A stretch of 64,000 nucleotides of DNA from Agrocybe praecox (Eukaryota > Basidiomycota > Agaricomycetes > Agaricales > Agrocybaceae): NCBI GenBank assembly GCA_964017145.1, contig OZ024840.1:3348001-3412000 (forward strand). The letters run 5' to 3'. The notes under the pieces are model-generated. The model did no database searches and had not been told where the DNA came from. It was given only the letters and a program-made list of their open reading frames with translations. Position numbers and translations under genes: made by a program. Shown here piece after piece: positions 47,894 through 60,301 of this stretch; position 1 is the stretch's first letter; each line of letters opens with the position of its first letter.

Positions 47894-50432
47894 TCAACCT
47901 TCCATCTTCACATCCCCTTCAACATCTTTCTGTTGCGATTCTTCCCCTGCGATTGCGGTACTTGATGTCTGAGATATGTTATCTTCTACAATCAGTAATC
48001 CGGGAGCATCGTCCCCTTTCGCAGGCTTTTCTTTTTCTTTCTCAATTTCCTGCGCCAATTGTTCGATATCGCCTGTTCCTATCTTTCCGAAATGTTGCAG
48101 ATGCTGGTCGCGGGCCGCACGCAATGCAAGCCATGCCCATCGTTGCTTGCTCTAAAATAATACATTTTGAGTCATGAACGTTTGAATATGAACATATGCA
48201 CGCATGTCATACTGACCTCTTCATATTTCACTATCTCTTCGTCTGCAGGTGCCGTCAGTGGAGTAGGTACCGGTACCGGTGCAGAAACAGGCGCAGGAGA
48301 TGGTACGGGCGCAATACTCGGAGAAGAAGTAGCACTTTTGACAGGTTCTTGCGACGAAGATGCGTGTTTCGATGGTGAACCGGGTTTGGGAGGCAGGGAT
48401 GGGTGGATAGGTGAATTTGCCATCCCTGAAGCGGGCCGTGGTGTCGCGAGAGTTCCGGGTGCGGGGTCGGGACGGGTCGTAGGTTCTGGTTGGGTAGCAT
48501 TTGATTCTGTAGATGAGATGACAATGGTTGGAGGTGGAATTTCGACAGGCGGGTTCTGCGCTACTGCTGCCGCAGCCCTACTTTTAGCCATTGCTGTAAT
48601 TCTATCTAATTTTTGTTTTCGTAACCCGATCCGGGCGTCTTCTTGCTTGATTTTCTTGACAAAATCTTTGACATCACCAGGTCTGCCAACGCAGGTGTGT
48701 CAGCGCGGCAGTAACGTGCGTAAAAACGCGATTACTCACTGGAAAGGGTTCTTCAAATCTTCAAGATCTGTATATCCCATATCCCAAATTTCTGTCAAAG
48801 CCGCTGTGCCCAATTGCCATTGCCAATCAGCAGGGGGTTCCCGCAACTTGTCCCTAATACCCTTGGTAGCTTCGAAAAATCCAACTTTAGTGCCATTGAT
48901 CTCTTCTGACCATGGCTCCTTGTCAAAGGGTGTACATAATTCGTTCTTCCATTTCACCCAGTTTTTTTCTCTCTCCAAAATAGCGCTGGCAGTGTCCGCA
49001 AATGTGCGTCCATTAGGTGTTGTTTGTCGAAGTTCTTCTGTTACTTTGTTCAACGTCTCTTGGACCCATTGAGCGTCTGACTCTTCCAATGTGAAATCCA
49101 TCTGAAGGGAGCGGTTCCTAGTCGAGGTCCATATTACTTTTGCCGCCTTAGTGAAATTGAGGAGATGATTTAGTAGAATGAGAAGTTGGAATAAAAATTG
49201 GCGACGGAAGTGGGTATCAGCAATCTTATACAAGTGTGTCAGAACATCTTGATTGCTTCTGCAGTTTCAATGACCATACCTCGAGGTCGAGTAAGTCCGG
49301 ACTTGTAAGGAACTTCGCGAAGAAGTATTCATTATTTGAGTTGGTTTCTTCGTCTGACTCTCGTTTCCTCTTCAACGAGGTATTGGCACCCACACCACCC
49401 CGACTTCCCATCATAGCCCGTTCCTTTGCAGTGGCCTCTTTAATCACAGGCAGAACTCTGCTCACCGCGTCTTTGAATTGTCCAAAAGTCTCGGGCCTTG
49501 CAAATAACGGTGGCTTTGAGAATGGTAATTGCAAAGACCAGAAGACATCATAAAAATCTATCCGGCGCTGTTAACAGAAGAAAATAAGAATAAATGCACG
49601 CTACTCACCTTCTCTCCTGTCGTCATTTTGGGTAACAGGTAGTTTCCCGCCATCTACTTCCATTTTGTCACTCCCCGCCTGTGATTCCCTTGTAGCTGCA
49701 TCTTCATCATCTATTTTCATCTTGTCGGGATTCTGGACACCTTCCCATGTTGGACCATATTCACCGCGAAGATTCACACCACTGCGTTCTCCAAGAGGGA
49801 ATACACCACTCAAGAACGTCAATATTCGTCCACAGAATATAGTTGTGCTGCCAACTTTGGAAAGTCGACGCAAGAGGTCGTTAAGTGTTCGAAGAAGGAC
49901 GAGGGCTTTGCCCTTCTGAGGCACCATGCCCTCCGTCAGCTTGTCGGCGCGTGTTTCAATCCAGGAGAAGATATGTGAACATGATCCAATTGTCTGTGTT
50001 TCGAGAAGGTCCTGAAGGACTAGTAAAGGGAATGATGGTTCGCAGGCCTCTGGAACGGTGTAAGGCGTCAAAAGACGGCGCTAAAAACAAATGGTACATA
50101 CCATGCTGCGTAAAGCACAAAACAAGGTCAAGCTTAAGACACAAATCTTGATGGTACTTTTGCTCGTTTTTCTTCAATGCATTTCCTTCGTCTGCCTATC
50201 CAACTCAAGAGTTAGCACGCCCGGACCACGTCAAAATAACAACACTAACCGCCAACAAAAACACATCGTTTTTTAGAACATATTCCCACTGGCTCTTTCG
50301 GTTTTCGGGTGATGATTTATCTTGACTATCTGATAGCGTCTTCCGGACCAGTTCATCCAAGGCAAGCGGGTCGATGGGCAAGGGACCGATTGATTTTAGT
50401 AAACTGGTAAGATGTGGTTGTAGGAAAGCCAT
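47894..50432 (-). CDS. THO complex subunit 1 (THOC1/Hpr1)
   Basis: The THO/TREX complex couples transcription with mRNA packaging and export. The protein starts [20 protein letters not shown] and has the family core [29 protein letters not shown] and [20 protein letters not shown], then [10 protein letters not shown]. Then come [22 protein letters not shown] text, [35 protein letters not shown], and the C-terminal [20 protein letters not shown] Pro/Ser/Thr-rich tail follows the core and ends in EGDVKMEG. About seven introns. The start lies only 61 bp from the divergent small gene at 50494, so they must share a promoter. Confidence 0.92.
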
Positions 50433-50493
50433 AATTGGCGGGGCTTAAAATTAGCACTTGTACAAATACAACTCTTCCGTCCATTCCACCACC
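50433..50493. promoter_or_regulatory. 61-bp divergent gap between THOC1 and a small coiled-coil gene
   Basis: Start codons of two opposite-strand genes are separated by only 61 bp, so untranslated leaders and core promoters must overlap. The sequence contains ccattccaccaccatgg before the + strand ATG. No TATA box is seen. Confidence 0.5.
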
Positions 50494-50859
50494 ATGGACC
50501 ACACTGATCTAGGCCTGGTCAATCAAGAAACGACTAAACAAGATGCGATCGCTGCCACGGCAAGCGATATACAAGAAATAGAGGCAGAACTGGCTTCATT
50601 GCTGAGTAGCAACTCTAATCAGCTTGGAGGGACGGATGTTGCGGAACTACTGAAGCGTCTGACCGACGCCAATACCATGGCTGAAAGCATGGAGAACAGG
50701 CTTGATACCGTTCTCCAGAACTTGGATGGCCTTTTATCTGCGTTAGACTCTGTTGGGAACGACAAAGTGGACGGTGGCAACAACAGCCTATCCACCGCCC
50801 ACGCGCAACCTAATAATGACGTTTCTACAAATACCACTGCTTCCGGGAATCCCTCTTGA
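50494..50859 (+). CDS. Small acidic coiled-coil protein, unknown
   Basis: A single exon of 121 aa starting MDHTDLGLVNQETTKQDAI. Residues about 20-85 form a helical coiled coil with regular leucines (EIEAELASLL ... VAELLKRLTDANTMAESMENRLDTVLQNLDGLLSALD), and the remainder is Asn/Ser/Thr-rich. Size, acidity and helix pattern resemble small subunits of larger assemblies such as BLOC- or kinetochore-type complexes, but I cannot assign one. A good start context (caccatgg) and the tight divergent pairing with THOC1 argue that it is a real gene. Confidence 0.7.
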   Translation: MDHTDLGLVNQETTKQDAIAATASDIQEIEAELASLLSSNSNQLGGTDVAELLKRLTDANTMAESMENRLDTVLQNLDGLLSALDSVGNDKVDGGNNSLSTAHAQPNNDVSTNTTASGNPS

Positions 50860-51205
50860 ATATAGTGCGTCCTTTACACTTAATCGTTGCTAACAGATTA
50901 CCGACTACTACATAGAAGTGTAGCTCTGCCCAAACATGTGGCCATTATCATCTCATCGACGAGCTCACATAGAGGCCAAGATCGATCAGACACAGGGCTC
51001 AACAAGTTCACGTACGGTGTCGCAGCAAGGCTGCTCACCGGGTAAACGAGGATATGTTGTTTGAAGCATGATCGATGCCTATTAAATAATGTAGTCTAAT
51101 GAAACCAAATGATACAGCATTATGGTTGGCCAGAAAGTCAGTAATGATGATATAAAGTGTACAATACAAATGTAACAAAATGCCAAAAAATCATAACCAA
51201 CTTCC
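50860..51205. other. Intergenic region between convergent genes
   Basis: About 345 bp, AT-rich, between the stop of the small coiled-coil gene and the stop of the Ubp2-like gene. It probably contains both 3' untranslated regions; nothing else is seen. Confidence 0.5.
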
Positions 51206-54200
51206 CTAGGAGGCATCTAACATAGTAGGATCAAAGCGTTTAACAGTATCAACAACATTTGCACCCTTCCGGGCAAACACAAGCTGCGTATAAAACCTAA
51301 GTAGCGTTCGACTAAATTGAAGAAAATCGACTCACCAGATAGGGGTTGGCAGTTGAACCTGTAGTATCAGCAAGGACTTCCTCTTTGGAGACCACAGACA
51401 CATCTGAATCATTGTACTTGAACCACGAGTCGGGAGATTCTGGTAAGTGCCTAGAATAGAAGAAGTAATGACCCCAGGATGGTGAAGCACCGCGATGGAT
51501 GAAAACTGAAGTAAGTTCATACGCGGCCTCTGTGCAATCGGCCCATAAATCCTCCAATTCGGCTTTCAAAACGTTGATACGAGCACGCAGCTCATCGATT
51601 TCAGTATCAACAATAGTCTTTTCGTCATCCATTGCTTGAAGAACCTCGGGATCGATCCCAGGGATTGTTGACTGTAATCCCGCCAAGAATTTTTGCGTGT
51701 GCTCCAACGAAAGTGTGAAAGGAACAGAATCCTTGAGACCAAGCTTAGTATATGATCTATTGCCGTATAAGAACAGCAAAAAGCTTACTTTACCGTCGAC
51801 AAGAAGTCTGACCCTTTCCCTGCATGAGTTAAGTTCAGCCTGGATTGCTTTCGATTTGGCTTTTCTTGCGGGATCAGCCGCATCCATGAAACGGTCCATG
51901 TAGAGATCCTCGCCAAATTTGACGTATGCTTGGGATTTGTAGGGCTGTAATGTTTCGCGATTGAATTGCACTCTCTAGGTGACAATGAATAACATGCATT
52001 TTTAAGGGAAAGCAATGGGATATACGTACTTGAAGTTGAATCTGGAGAACAGGAGGAAGATCGACAAGAGTTACCTCCATACGGGCCTTCCGCCCTTCGA
52101 ATTCGACGACATCATCAAAATACCCGCTCAATCCATCGTAGATATCGACGCCATCGTTTGTCACATTAACAGGAAGGTGAGAGAACAAATCTTCTTTTTC
52201 GTGTATCGAAGACCGTGACTGCTGGGCGTCTGCACCTGTCAACCGTTGTCGGATTTTCCCGTAAAAGAGACTAGTACATTTTAATACTGGGTTTATACAA
52301 ACGAAATTAATTCTTACCTCTTCACAACGCTGGTCTTGTCCGAACCATCACTCATGTCGTCAAACCTTAAGAGGGCGGTTTCGATTTGGAACATGCAATT
52401 GTCCATGCATTCTGCAACATCGTGCTGCTTTCCTGTTACATTGCACCCTAAGAATAATATCTTGAACAAACACCACGTTATTCTTACCGAACATCATAGT
52501 CGAGTCATTCACCTCGGCTCGCTTTTTTGGGGGCTTCGCAGCAGGAGCTACTGCCATCTTCGTGTCACCATCTTCATCTATGTCGGGTAATTTCGAGGTA
52601 GATGGCTCAGAAGAAGCTGTCCCTGCTTCACGTTGAGAAGGAACCATAACAAAACTTTCCCTTTCCTTGGGCGACTGTGATAAAGGAGAGTCCACATCCA
52701 TGACACTACGTTGCCTATCGAGATCTCTGGGCCGTTTCCCTAATACCGAAGAAGATCTATTAGGAGATTGAGGAGATTTGGAAGTTTGTTGTGTAATTCG
52801 AGGAGCATCCTCGACAAGGGTGGCGTCGGTATCATTCGACGAATCAGTCCCGCCTTTATCGAATTCGTCTTCTTCTTCATCCCTTGATGTGATCAACGCG
52901 AGTTTGGCTAGCTCTAGTGTCGGAGTGACAGACGGATTTTCGCTGTATTCGAGATTGAAGAAGAGTTCGGCTAGCTGGTTTATGACTGAAAAAAAGGACT
53001 TAAGATAGGTATCGACAAAAGGATAAGACTCGTACGTACATTTCCTGGAACGTATAATCTCGCGCCTCGTGACAAGTCGTCCGCCCACCCGATGCCTTTT
53101 TAAATCTTCATCGCTCAGCTTCTCGTCCTCAAGTGCTTTGAGATCTAGCTTAGACATGGGTAGAACCGCTTCTCGAAGGTCTTTGATGGTATAGAAATAC
53201 TATAAATGCATAAGCATCCAATATGAGTCAGATCAAAATTATTTGTTTAACCTGTAATAAAGAATTCAAGTAACAGGTATTGCCCAGCTGATTCAGGCCA
53301 CGGGGTAAATCAGGACGAGTAGCCGCAACGACATCACCAGCTATGGATATGGATGTAATTTAGTTTATATTCACAGGTCGGCCAAATAAACTTGGGACAC
53401 ATACGATCCATTCCAGAAGACAAAAATTGACGTAACCGTTCGCTGTCCCTAACTTCGGCGATGACTGACATTGCCTCACGCATCTTCTCCAATTGTGACG
53501 GAGTTTCTTCAATCTAAGATTTTCCTTCAATATCAAGACAACAAATAACAAATAAGCATCCAACTCGCCCGCATATTGTACACAGTGATCAGCATCTGGT
53601 CTTCCACCTCCACGTCTTTTGGAATTTCCAGTGTATCGTAAGCTCGATCTGGATTCATGATCTTATCCTTGCCAACTTCCCAGGAATTTCGCAACTTTGA
53701 ACTGTTCCTAAACTCTGCAAGAATCCTTAATGACTCGTTAGCAAGTCTGTGGGTCTCGGCACCATGCGTTTGATCACGCCAGGATCGCTTCACGCAATCC
53801 CTCCAAGCATTGTCAACAAACTCGTCAGGAATTTCATCGTCATACTCAACCGCAAGAACATTATCGACACCAAATCCAAGAGTTGTTGCTGACGTAGACA
53901 CATCCTCCAGAGTGAAACGCCCTCGAGATTGTTCCATTACAAGGAGTTCTTGAAGCTGCGTGGGGCAAGTTCCGTAGAGTTGAAGATGTTTGACAATGTT
54001 AGTTAAACTCGTGAAGTAATGCGGCGTCATCGCGGGGTCACAGCGACACTGGGCAAGATATGCAAACACCACAAAATCTGCTGGATAATGAGCCATTAAG
54101 TATATGTCTATAGGAACAACGTCCCGTACCGACTGAAGCTGTAGTGAGCGTTAGTCCAAGATTCCGTAAGTCCTCTTCCAATGGTCGAATGTCCTGTACA

Positions 54201-56113
54201 TTGTCTGACAACCCTCCACGTGGAACTGCACACGTTCAGGTAATATTATTTGAAGCATAGAAAACAGACCCACTTTGATCAGGGTGGGCACCAATAGCAG
54301 TTTGATACATTTCTCTGGCGCTGTCTAGCTGGACATAAAGTTTGTATTCTTTCCCGTCCTTGAAATGCGATACTGTGATGCGAGAATGAACCAGATGAAT
54401 ACAGCATCATCAAATAAAATTACCGTTTATTCTCTTGAAATCGGTAAGCCATGCATTGATTTCCAACCAAGCGCGCAGCAGCTTGCGTCGATTTTGTTTA
54501 CCCAGGGACGAAGTCACATCGGTTGACGGAGGTTTTAATGTTGTCTCACGGTCGACGGTATTATCTTCGACGAACCCCAAAATCTCGAAGATGCGCTTTC
54601 TTGAGGATCATTAGTTGAAAGGCTGATGAATGGGACTTTCCAGCGACATACACATTTTGGTTCCATCCAACTTTTGACTGAAAACCAACGCTCGACACTT
54701 TTATTTGTCTGTTATTGGCTTTCCAAAGTTTGTTCTCTATTGCACTGTAACCTCGTCAATACCAAGACAAATGGGCGTATGGAAGACTACTCACGTCAAT
54801 AGAGTCTCAAACGACTGACTGATAGATTGTTCCGGGGTTTTACCGAGCATTGGGTGCGCTTTTCTGTCTTTCCCTAGCTCATCCAAGAACTTCCTCGGTA
54901 TGACACCTTCAATTATTCCTGAAGCGACACAGTAGAAACAACATTGGCAGCAAACATAAAGATCCAGCAGTCTCCCCTCATCATCAGCCGTTTCGGAACT
55001 TTCATGCAGTGAATCTCCTTCCAGAGCGTTGGCGCTGCGTATGTCTACATCGGCAGGCATGATAGTCCCAGCCCTTCTTCTTTGTTTCAGGGTTTCTTCG
55101 CGCCATTCATCTCGTCTGAACGGAGGTGTGAGTTTGTGGCTGTCAACGGCTTTGCTATACTTGTGGAAGTGATGAGTCTTGTTCGATTTGCCGTGACCGC
55201 CGTCATCGAGGCAAGATTGATTTCGCTTGCGACGCGCTAGATCAGGAAGCGGGGGCCCAGTGGAATCAATATACGACTGTGCAAGGGGTGGTGAGACAGA
55301 TGATCCTTTCCAGCTGAGGATGACCCAGCCATTGTCTTTAGGGCAATAATAAGCATTTGGATGAGGAATAGATGTCCTTATTTCTTGATCTGTAGGTGGG
55401 GGCGCGGCTTCGCTTGAAGAGGATGAAGAGGAAGAGGAGTTATCGTTGGTAAAAACAGGGGGTGCAGGAATATTCACAGAAAATAGTGAATGATGTGGGT
55501 CGTGTAACTCATCTGCTAAGATTGGCGCAAGAGCTCCAGATCCTGGCCGACCATTCCTTGTGCGCTCAATAGGATCCCACCAGTGAGTTTCCTCATAACT
55601 ACTTCGTCCGTCGATGGGGTAGTTCTGGTCAATATGACTGGAGCCCATGTATGACATTGAATCAAAACCTGTGTTCGCAGTCACGGTTCCAGTCTTTTCG
55701 GACCATAATGTCGTCGATTCATCTCCCCATCCACTCGTGTCTACTGTCGTCCATGCATTACCAGGGTCCACAGTAATTTCCCCCCAAGTGTTATCAACCG
55801 TTTGAGGAATGAGATCCGGCAGAACATCGTCATCGTCCATACTTTCCTCCTCCACTAGTTCAGGCTCTCGGAATCCTGGGGACTTGTCGAGAGGAGGCGT
55901 CTCGTAACGCGGCGGAGGTGCAACATATGCGGTATGATTTGAGCCAGGATTTTTGGGTCGTGTAGGTAAAGGTGGAGGCTTTACAGTGCCATAGAAGCTT
56001 GCAGGAGAAATCGGAGTTGGTCCCAAGATTGGAGTACTCGGTCGTTGAGTGGCAGGAACTGCACCTGGCGTCGGTAAAGGACGCCTGGCCTTGGGGGTAT
56101 CAGGGTTATCCAT
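51206..56113 (-). CDS. Large USP-family deubiquitinase, Ubp2 (USP25/28) type
   Basis: Roughly 1,300 aa from more than ten exons, starting MDNPDTPKARRPLPTPGAVP and ending KRFDPTMLDAS. The first 270 residues are Pro/Ser-rich and disordered. Then comes a Cys-rich structured region (LYVCCQCCFYCVASGIIEG) typical of Ubp2 N-termini, and helical repeats. The Cys box is LPRGLNQLGNTCYLNSLLQ, preceded by GDVVAATRPD. Next follow QQHDVAECMDNCM, LQIQLQRVQFNRET and the His box GASPSWGHYFFYSRH with a later VSKEEVL and TANPYLLVFARK. Inside the catalytic domain is a long acidic, Ser-rich insert with a KRPRD basic patch. Yeast Ubp2 trims K63-linked chains and opposes Rsp5; the function here is inferred from family. 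Confidence 0.9.
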
Positions 56114-56528
56114 AAGAAGGTCAGTCGTCCTCCAGATCTATCCCGGGGTATTTTGGGGGATTTCAAAGCTGAAGTGGCGGTGGCATACGCAACGAGCGGG
56201 CGATATAAGCGATCGATATCCAGTCACGGTACTTTTAGAGATAGAATGACGATATCGACGCAGATGTAAAGTTTATGAGCGCCCTGAGAGATGGAGGAAA
56301 CTATGATGAGGATATAGGGTAGAAAAAAAGGAGAAAGAAGTCAAAGGTGACCAAGTAAGACTCGGTCCACAACTTGAAATCTAGTAACGGCGTTCTCAAG
56401 TCCACGCAAGATGACTGTTATGTAATCATTGTTACCATATCAGGCGGTCAAGCCCCTAATTTTTCTTATTCCATAGCTGAAGGCCAAGATTTATCTATAT
56501 TTCTTGTTATTAACTCAACAAATTGGAT
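56114..56528. other. Intergenic region
   Basis: About 415 bp upstream of the Ubp2-like gene and downstream of the quinone oxidoreductase gene. No feature is recognised beyond likely promoter and terminator sequence. Confidence 0.5.
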
Positions 56529-57907
56529 CTAAACTTTGATTAACAGCTTTCCCACTGTCTTTCCTCCTGGAGCAGTAAGATCACTCTGAGCTTCCCTCAC
56601 CCCTTCGACCGTGAAAGGGTATTCCTTGAAAATTTTTATCTTTAGGTCCCCTTTTCCCACCAAGTCGAAAACAAGTTTTCCATAGTGCGCGGCTTCCTCT
56701 GGAGTGTAAACGTAGTTGCTCATCCTGCATGTCGATGTCACTATTTACTTTCGGTGGTAACACTAATTGAGGACTTACGTAGGCCGCAAAAGCTTCACAT
56801 TTTTCTCCACCAATCTCGAAACGAGGAATGGAGCAACGGCACCAGAAGCGTTGCCAACAGACACGATTGTACCCTTGCGCTTGATCATTTTGAAGTTATT
56901 GTCAAACCTATATGCGATCCTCCCTGTTAGAATGCAGATAAAGATCATGTAGCGATGTCATACGTATCCTTCCCAACACCATCAAAAATAGCGTCTACCC
57001 CTTCACCGTTGGTGAGCTCCAGAACCCTTTTGACAGTATCCTCTACAGGATACAAGATTACATGAGTTGCTCCATTTTCCTTGGCCAGCTCTGCCTTTGC
57101 TGGGGAAGATGTCGTCCCGATAACTGTAGCTCCGATGCGCCTGGCTAGTTGTGCAAATAGAAGTCCCAAACCTCCAGCGACCGTATGAACGAGGATCGTG
57201 TCACCCTTTTTGACCTTGTAGGCCTCCTCAAAGAAACTAACAGCAGTAATTCCCTGCAGCGCAGCAGCAGCAGCCACCTGAGTGGAGACGTTTTCCGGGA
57301 CTGGGTAGACATTTTTCCAAGGTACCGAAGTATAGGTTGCATGAGATCCTAACCAATCCTAGAATACAGCGATCCAATGAGATGTTCGGGACCGCCTACA
57401 TATAGGACTGAAATAGACTTACGGCAGCGACTTTTCCTCCAATTTTAAATCCTTGGCCCTTGAACGTTTCGTTGTTCAGGACCGCCTCATCGGTGGGCAG
57501 TCCTACAATCGTGCCAGAGGTTTCCTTTCCTATAACTGCCGGGAATGATTCGTATTTGTAGAGACCTTGTCTATGAGGGGGAAGTTGGGGAAGAGGAATG
57601 ATTAGGGATAGATTAACGAGCGGCCGAATGTCTCTTACCTGTAATAAGTGTCTATGAAATTGACACCAAAGTATTCTACCTAAAACGAATTAAGGTAACC
57701 GCCAAGGAAGAATATATTCAGCAGACTTACTTTGATAACAATGTCACCCGGTTTGACCTGAGGAAACGGGATGGTCGTTTTTTGCAGCACATCAACACTA
57801 CCATTCTATTAATCAAAGGGACGATTCAGCAGAAAGGTCAGGGCAATGAAAACCAAATCATATACGTGGGGGATCGTGATGGCTTCTACCGTTGAGGGGA
57901 AGGGCAT
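56529..57907 (-). CDS. NADPH:quinone oxidoreductase, zeta-crystallin type
   Basis: One-electron quinone reductase of the zinc-free MDR superfamily. It starts MPFPSTVEAITIPHNGSVDV. After the first introns come VKPGDIVIK, VEYFGVNFIDTYYRQGLY and PAVIGKETSGTIVGL. The nucleotide-binding site reads LVHTVAGGLGLLFAQLARR (AxxGxxG type), then GATVIGTTSSPAKAELAKENGA and FDGVGKDT. It ends with SNYVYTPEEAAHYGKLVFD and GGKTVGKLLIKV. About seven exons, all joins in frame. No organelle signal, so cytosolic. The length is normal for the family. Confidence 0.92.
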
Positions 57908-58367
57908 TATTCGACCAACGGGTGTGTGTGAAAAGTGGGAGACGAGACGAGAGATACGAGACTGCAATGTGCGATATGATGGGAACATATAATACCCAGC
58001 AGATAGATAGGGGTTAGTCTTATACTTAATCGTCTCCGCTAAACAATGGGACTGATCATGCGTTGATAAAATCAGTCATCTGTCCTGGATCTTGACAAAT
58101 GACGCCTTTTCAAAATTATCGCCGTATGAGAACAACCGCAGCCTTGAATATACCGTTTTTAAGATTTGCTCTCTCACGTAAGTTCCACCGGGGTTACAGG
58201 AGATAACTGCTTGTAAATATACGTGAGGAAGAAGTGGTTGGGATATTCATGAAAATACTTGAAGAACATTTAGTAGCATTGATCATTAGCGAATGACGGA
58301 AGTGATTTTAGCGCTGGATGACGCAAAGTTTACAAATCATTAGCGACGGAAGCGCGACCGGCCGAAG
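57908..58367. other. Intergenic region
   Basis: About 460 bp: promoter of the oxidoreductase gene (right to left) and 3' end of the phosphatase gene. No gene, repeat or RNA seen. Confidence 0.5.
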
Positions 58368-59606
58368 CTACGGGCTCATGTTTGCTTTAGCGAAAGCGTC
58401 TGCTAATAGCTCGTAGACCAGCAGCACTTGCTCCGACCTCTGCACCATCCCGGGCCGCTGTTCCCTCAACGAATCAATCTCCTGCAAAATTAAGTCATCT
58501 TGGAGGTCACTAGGGATAGGACCTAGGGGAGACGCGTCTGTGGGAGGCATAATTGCTGGATGGGCAGCTGGTGGGAGGAAACCATAATTGCGGAGTAGCG
58601 AAGAAATAGCGAGGAATGACCCTGTACGTCCAATTCCAGCTGAACAATTCACCATGATAGGCGGGTCAGGATCTGTTTCTGTGGAACGGTGACCAGAAGC
58701 AGATGTGTGAACGCGAAATCGAGCCGTATCGCGATTGGTGTGATCTACCAATTTGACGAACTCCAACAGACTGTTACGGTCTTCTGGTTCTGGGACGCCA
58801 TGGTCAGGCCACGATAAGTATAGCATGTGGTTGAAGATAGTCTCGTCTGCGATAGGGCTTTGAGCGCTTGTAACGATAGGGGCGACAGACACAGTGCTTT
58901 GGATGCAATGTGCATTCTTGTGAGATTTTACTGCAAGAAGCGTAACCCGCAAAGGAGGGTCGTAACATCCTGGTTCTGGTCGAACTATCGCACTTTCTCC
59001 CACTTCTGAGGGAAAATAAGGGTCTGCTTTCCTCCGTCCTCCTTCCACGTTCTGTGTCAGCTGAACCACTGTCCGTATCTGACTACTGTGTGTTGATGGT
59101 GTCCGTGGAGGCCGCACCGACGAAAGCATGAGACTCATAAATGCATGAGCCGTAGTTCGCAACGGAGCCTGTGCAGCTATCCAGAATTTGTGCCCATAGA
59201 GCTCGAGAATCCAATTTGCATTTAGATATCTGCCATGCTGTCTGGTGCCGTCTTGACCGACTACGACGCGAGTGCGATCGTAAGGAATGATATCTGTGTA
59301 TCGATTCATGGGCATTGCATCTTCATGGGTGCCCAACACGATCGAGTAGTGGTCCACCTGTTCTGGACTGACATTTTCCCCTATAGTCGTTATCATTGCC
59401 TGAATCTTGCCCGTTAGATCTTGTTGGGATTTATGCAAGGCTTGTAAACGAGATAGTTGTCGAGCCGTGGACCGTTTATTTTCTCGTTTCGAGAGAACTC
59501 GCAAGACAGAGGAAGTGTGCTTGTCCTTGTTGGTGAGCCATGGTAGAATCTTCATCTTTGACAATGAGGAGAAGAGTAGAGATCGATCGTGCAGTGCAGA
59601 CCGCAT
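58368..59606 (-). CDS. Tyrosine-specific protein phosphatase with NCX5R active site
   Basis: Intronless frame of 412 aa. Classical PTP landmarks are present: NRYTDIIPYDRTRVVV, YLNANWI, WIAAQAPL, VVQLTQNVEGGRRKADPYFP, the WPD loop LSWPDHGVPEPED, the signature NCSAGIGRTGSFLA and the Q-loop QRPGMVQRSEQVLLVYELL. The His that normally precedes the catalytic Cys is Asn (AAT at 58647-58649). Start is either ATG 59606 or the in-frame ATG 51 bp downstream (MKILPWLTNKDK). It pairs divergently with the NR2C2AP-like gene, 77 bp away. Substrate unknown; resembles fungal soluble PTPs that act on MAP kinases. Confidence 0.9.
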   Translation of the reverse strand: MRSALHDRSLLFSSLSKMKILPWLTNKDKHTSSVLRVLSKRENKRSTARQLSRLQALHKSQQDLTGKIQAMITTIGENVSPEQVDHYSIVLGTHEDAMPMNRYTDIIPYDRTRVVVGQDGTRQHGRYLNANWILELYGHKFWIAAQAPLRTTAHAFMSLMLSSVRPPRTPSTHSSQIRTVVQLTQNVEGGRRKADPYFPSEVGESAIVRPEPGCYDPPLRVTLLAVKSHKNAHCIQSTVSVAPIVTSAQSPIADETIFNHMLYLSWPDHGVPEPEDRNSLLEFVKLVDHTNRDTARFRVHTSASGHRSTETDPDPPIMVNCSAGIGRTGSFLAISSLLRNYGFLPPAAHPAIMPPTDASPLGPIPSDLQDDLILQEIDSLREQRPGMVQRSEQVLLVYELLADAFAKANMSP

Positions 59607-59683
59607 TCGGGTTCGGATTTAGACATTTGTTCGCGCTGAGGCGTCCTTTTTTGTCCACAACTATTTGCTAAATTTCTTCGCTG

Positions 59684-60257
59684 ATGACCTGCGTCGACCT
59701 TGTATCCCTTATCAATGGCGAAACGTCCATAAAGTAAGTTCTCTTCTTGCTTGCCATCCCAGAGATGACACCCATATGCCTTTCAATCTGTAGGGTCAGC
59801 TCTACCCTAGAAAAGGCGACAGGAAAGAAAAATTTGGTGGATAACAGCCCAGAAACTTGTTGGACGTCACAACAGGCGAGAGTCTCTTTGGTAATATTTC
59901 TGTTTATTTTGCTAAACCCATTGCTTGCAGGGACTCCCGCAATTTGTTCAGCTAGGGTTCAACCAAAGAGTGGTACCTAAGCACCTCTCTATAACTTTCC
60001 AGGGAGGATTTGTTGGGACACGATGTGCACTTTTCGTCCAATTGGATGATGCGGACAAGAAAGATTGGAAAAATTTCACCAACGTATACCCTGAAGACGT
60101 TAACAGGCGACAGACATTCAAGTTAACGCCGGTCGAGCCAGAGATGCTGCAAAATGGCGTCACATCGCTCAAGCTTGTATTTGAGGCTAGCTCAGATTTC
60201 TTTGGAAGGATAACCATATATGATCTTAAACTGGAAGGAACAGTACTAAATGTATGA
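59684..60257 (+). CDS. NR2C2AP/TRA16-like beta-sandwich (discoidin-like) protein
   Basis: Three exons (59684-59733, 59794-59875, 59931-60257) give 152 aa. The reading MTCVDLVSLINGETSIKVSS continues to LVDNSPETCWTSQQ and GLPQFVQLGFNQR, then ITFQGGFVGTRC, YPEDVNRRQTF and EASSDFFGRITIYDLKLEG. This matches the short discoidin/F5-8-like family whose human member is NR2C2-associated protein. The molecular role is poorly known even in animals. The second intron joins best with a GC donor (CAG|GCGAGA, 59876-59930). A GT donor at 59891 would leave a 40-bp intron and add five residues. Confidence 0.82.
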
Positions 60258-60301
60258 ATTATATATAATGCAAAGCTATGAGAACATGGTGGAATGGGTA
60301 T

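Noticed and set aside
48167..49072. 301-aa plus-strand frame with Gly/Val/Thr-rich text
   Set aside because: Antisense of the THOC1 tail; the minus strand gives a spliced, recognisable THOC1.
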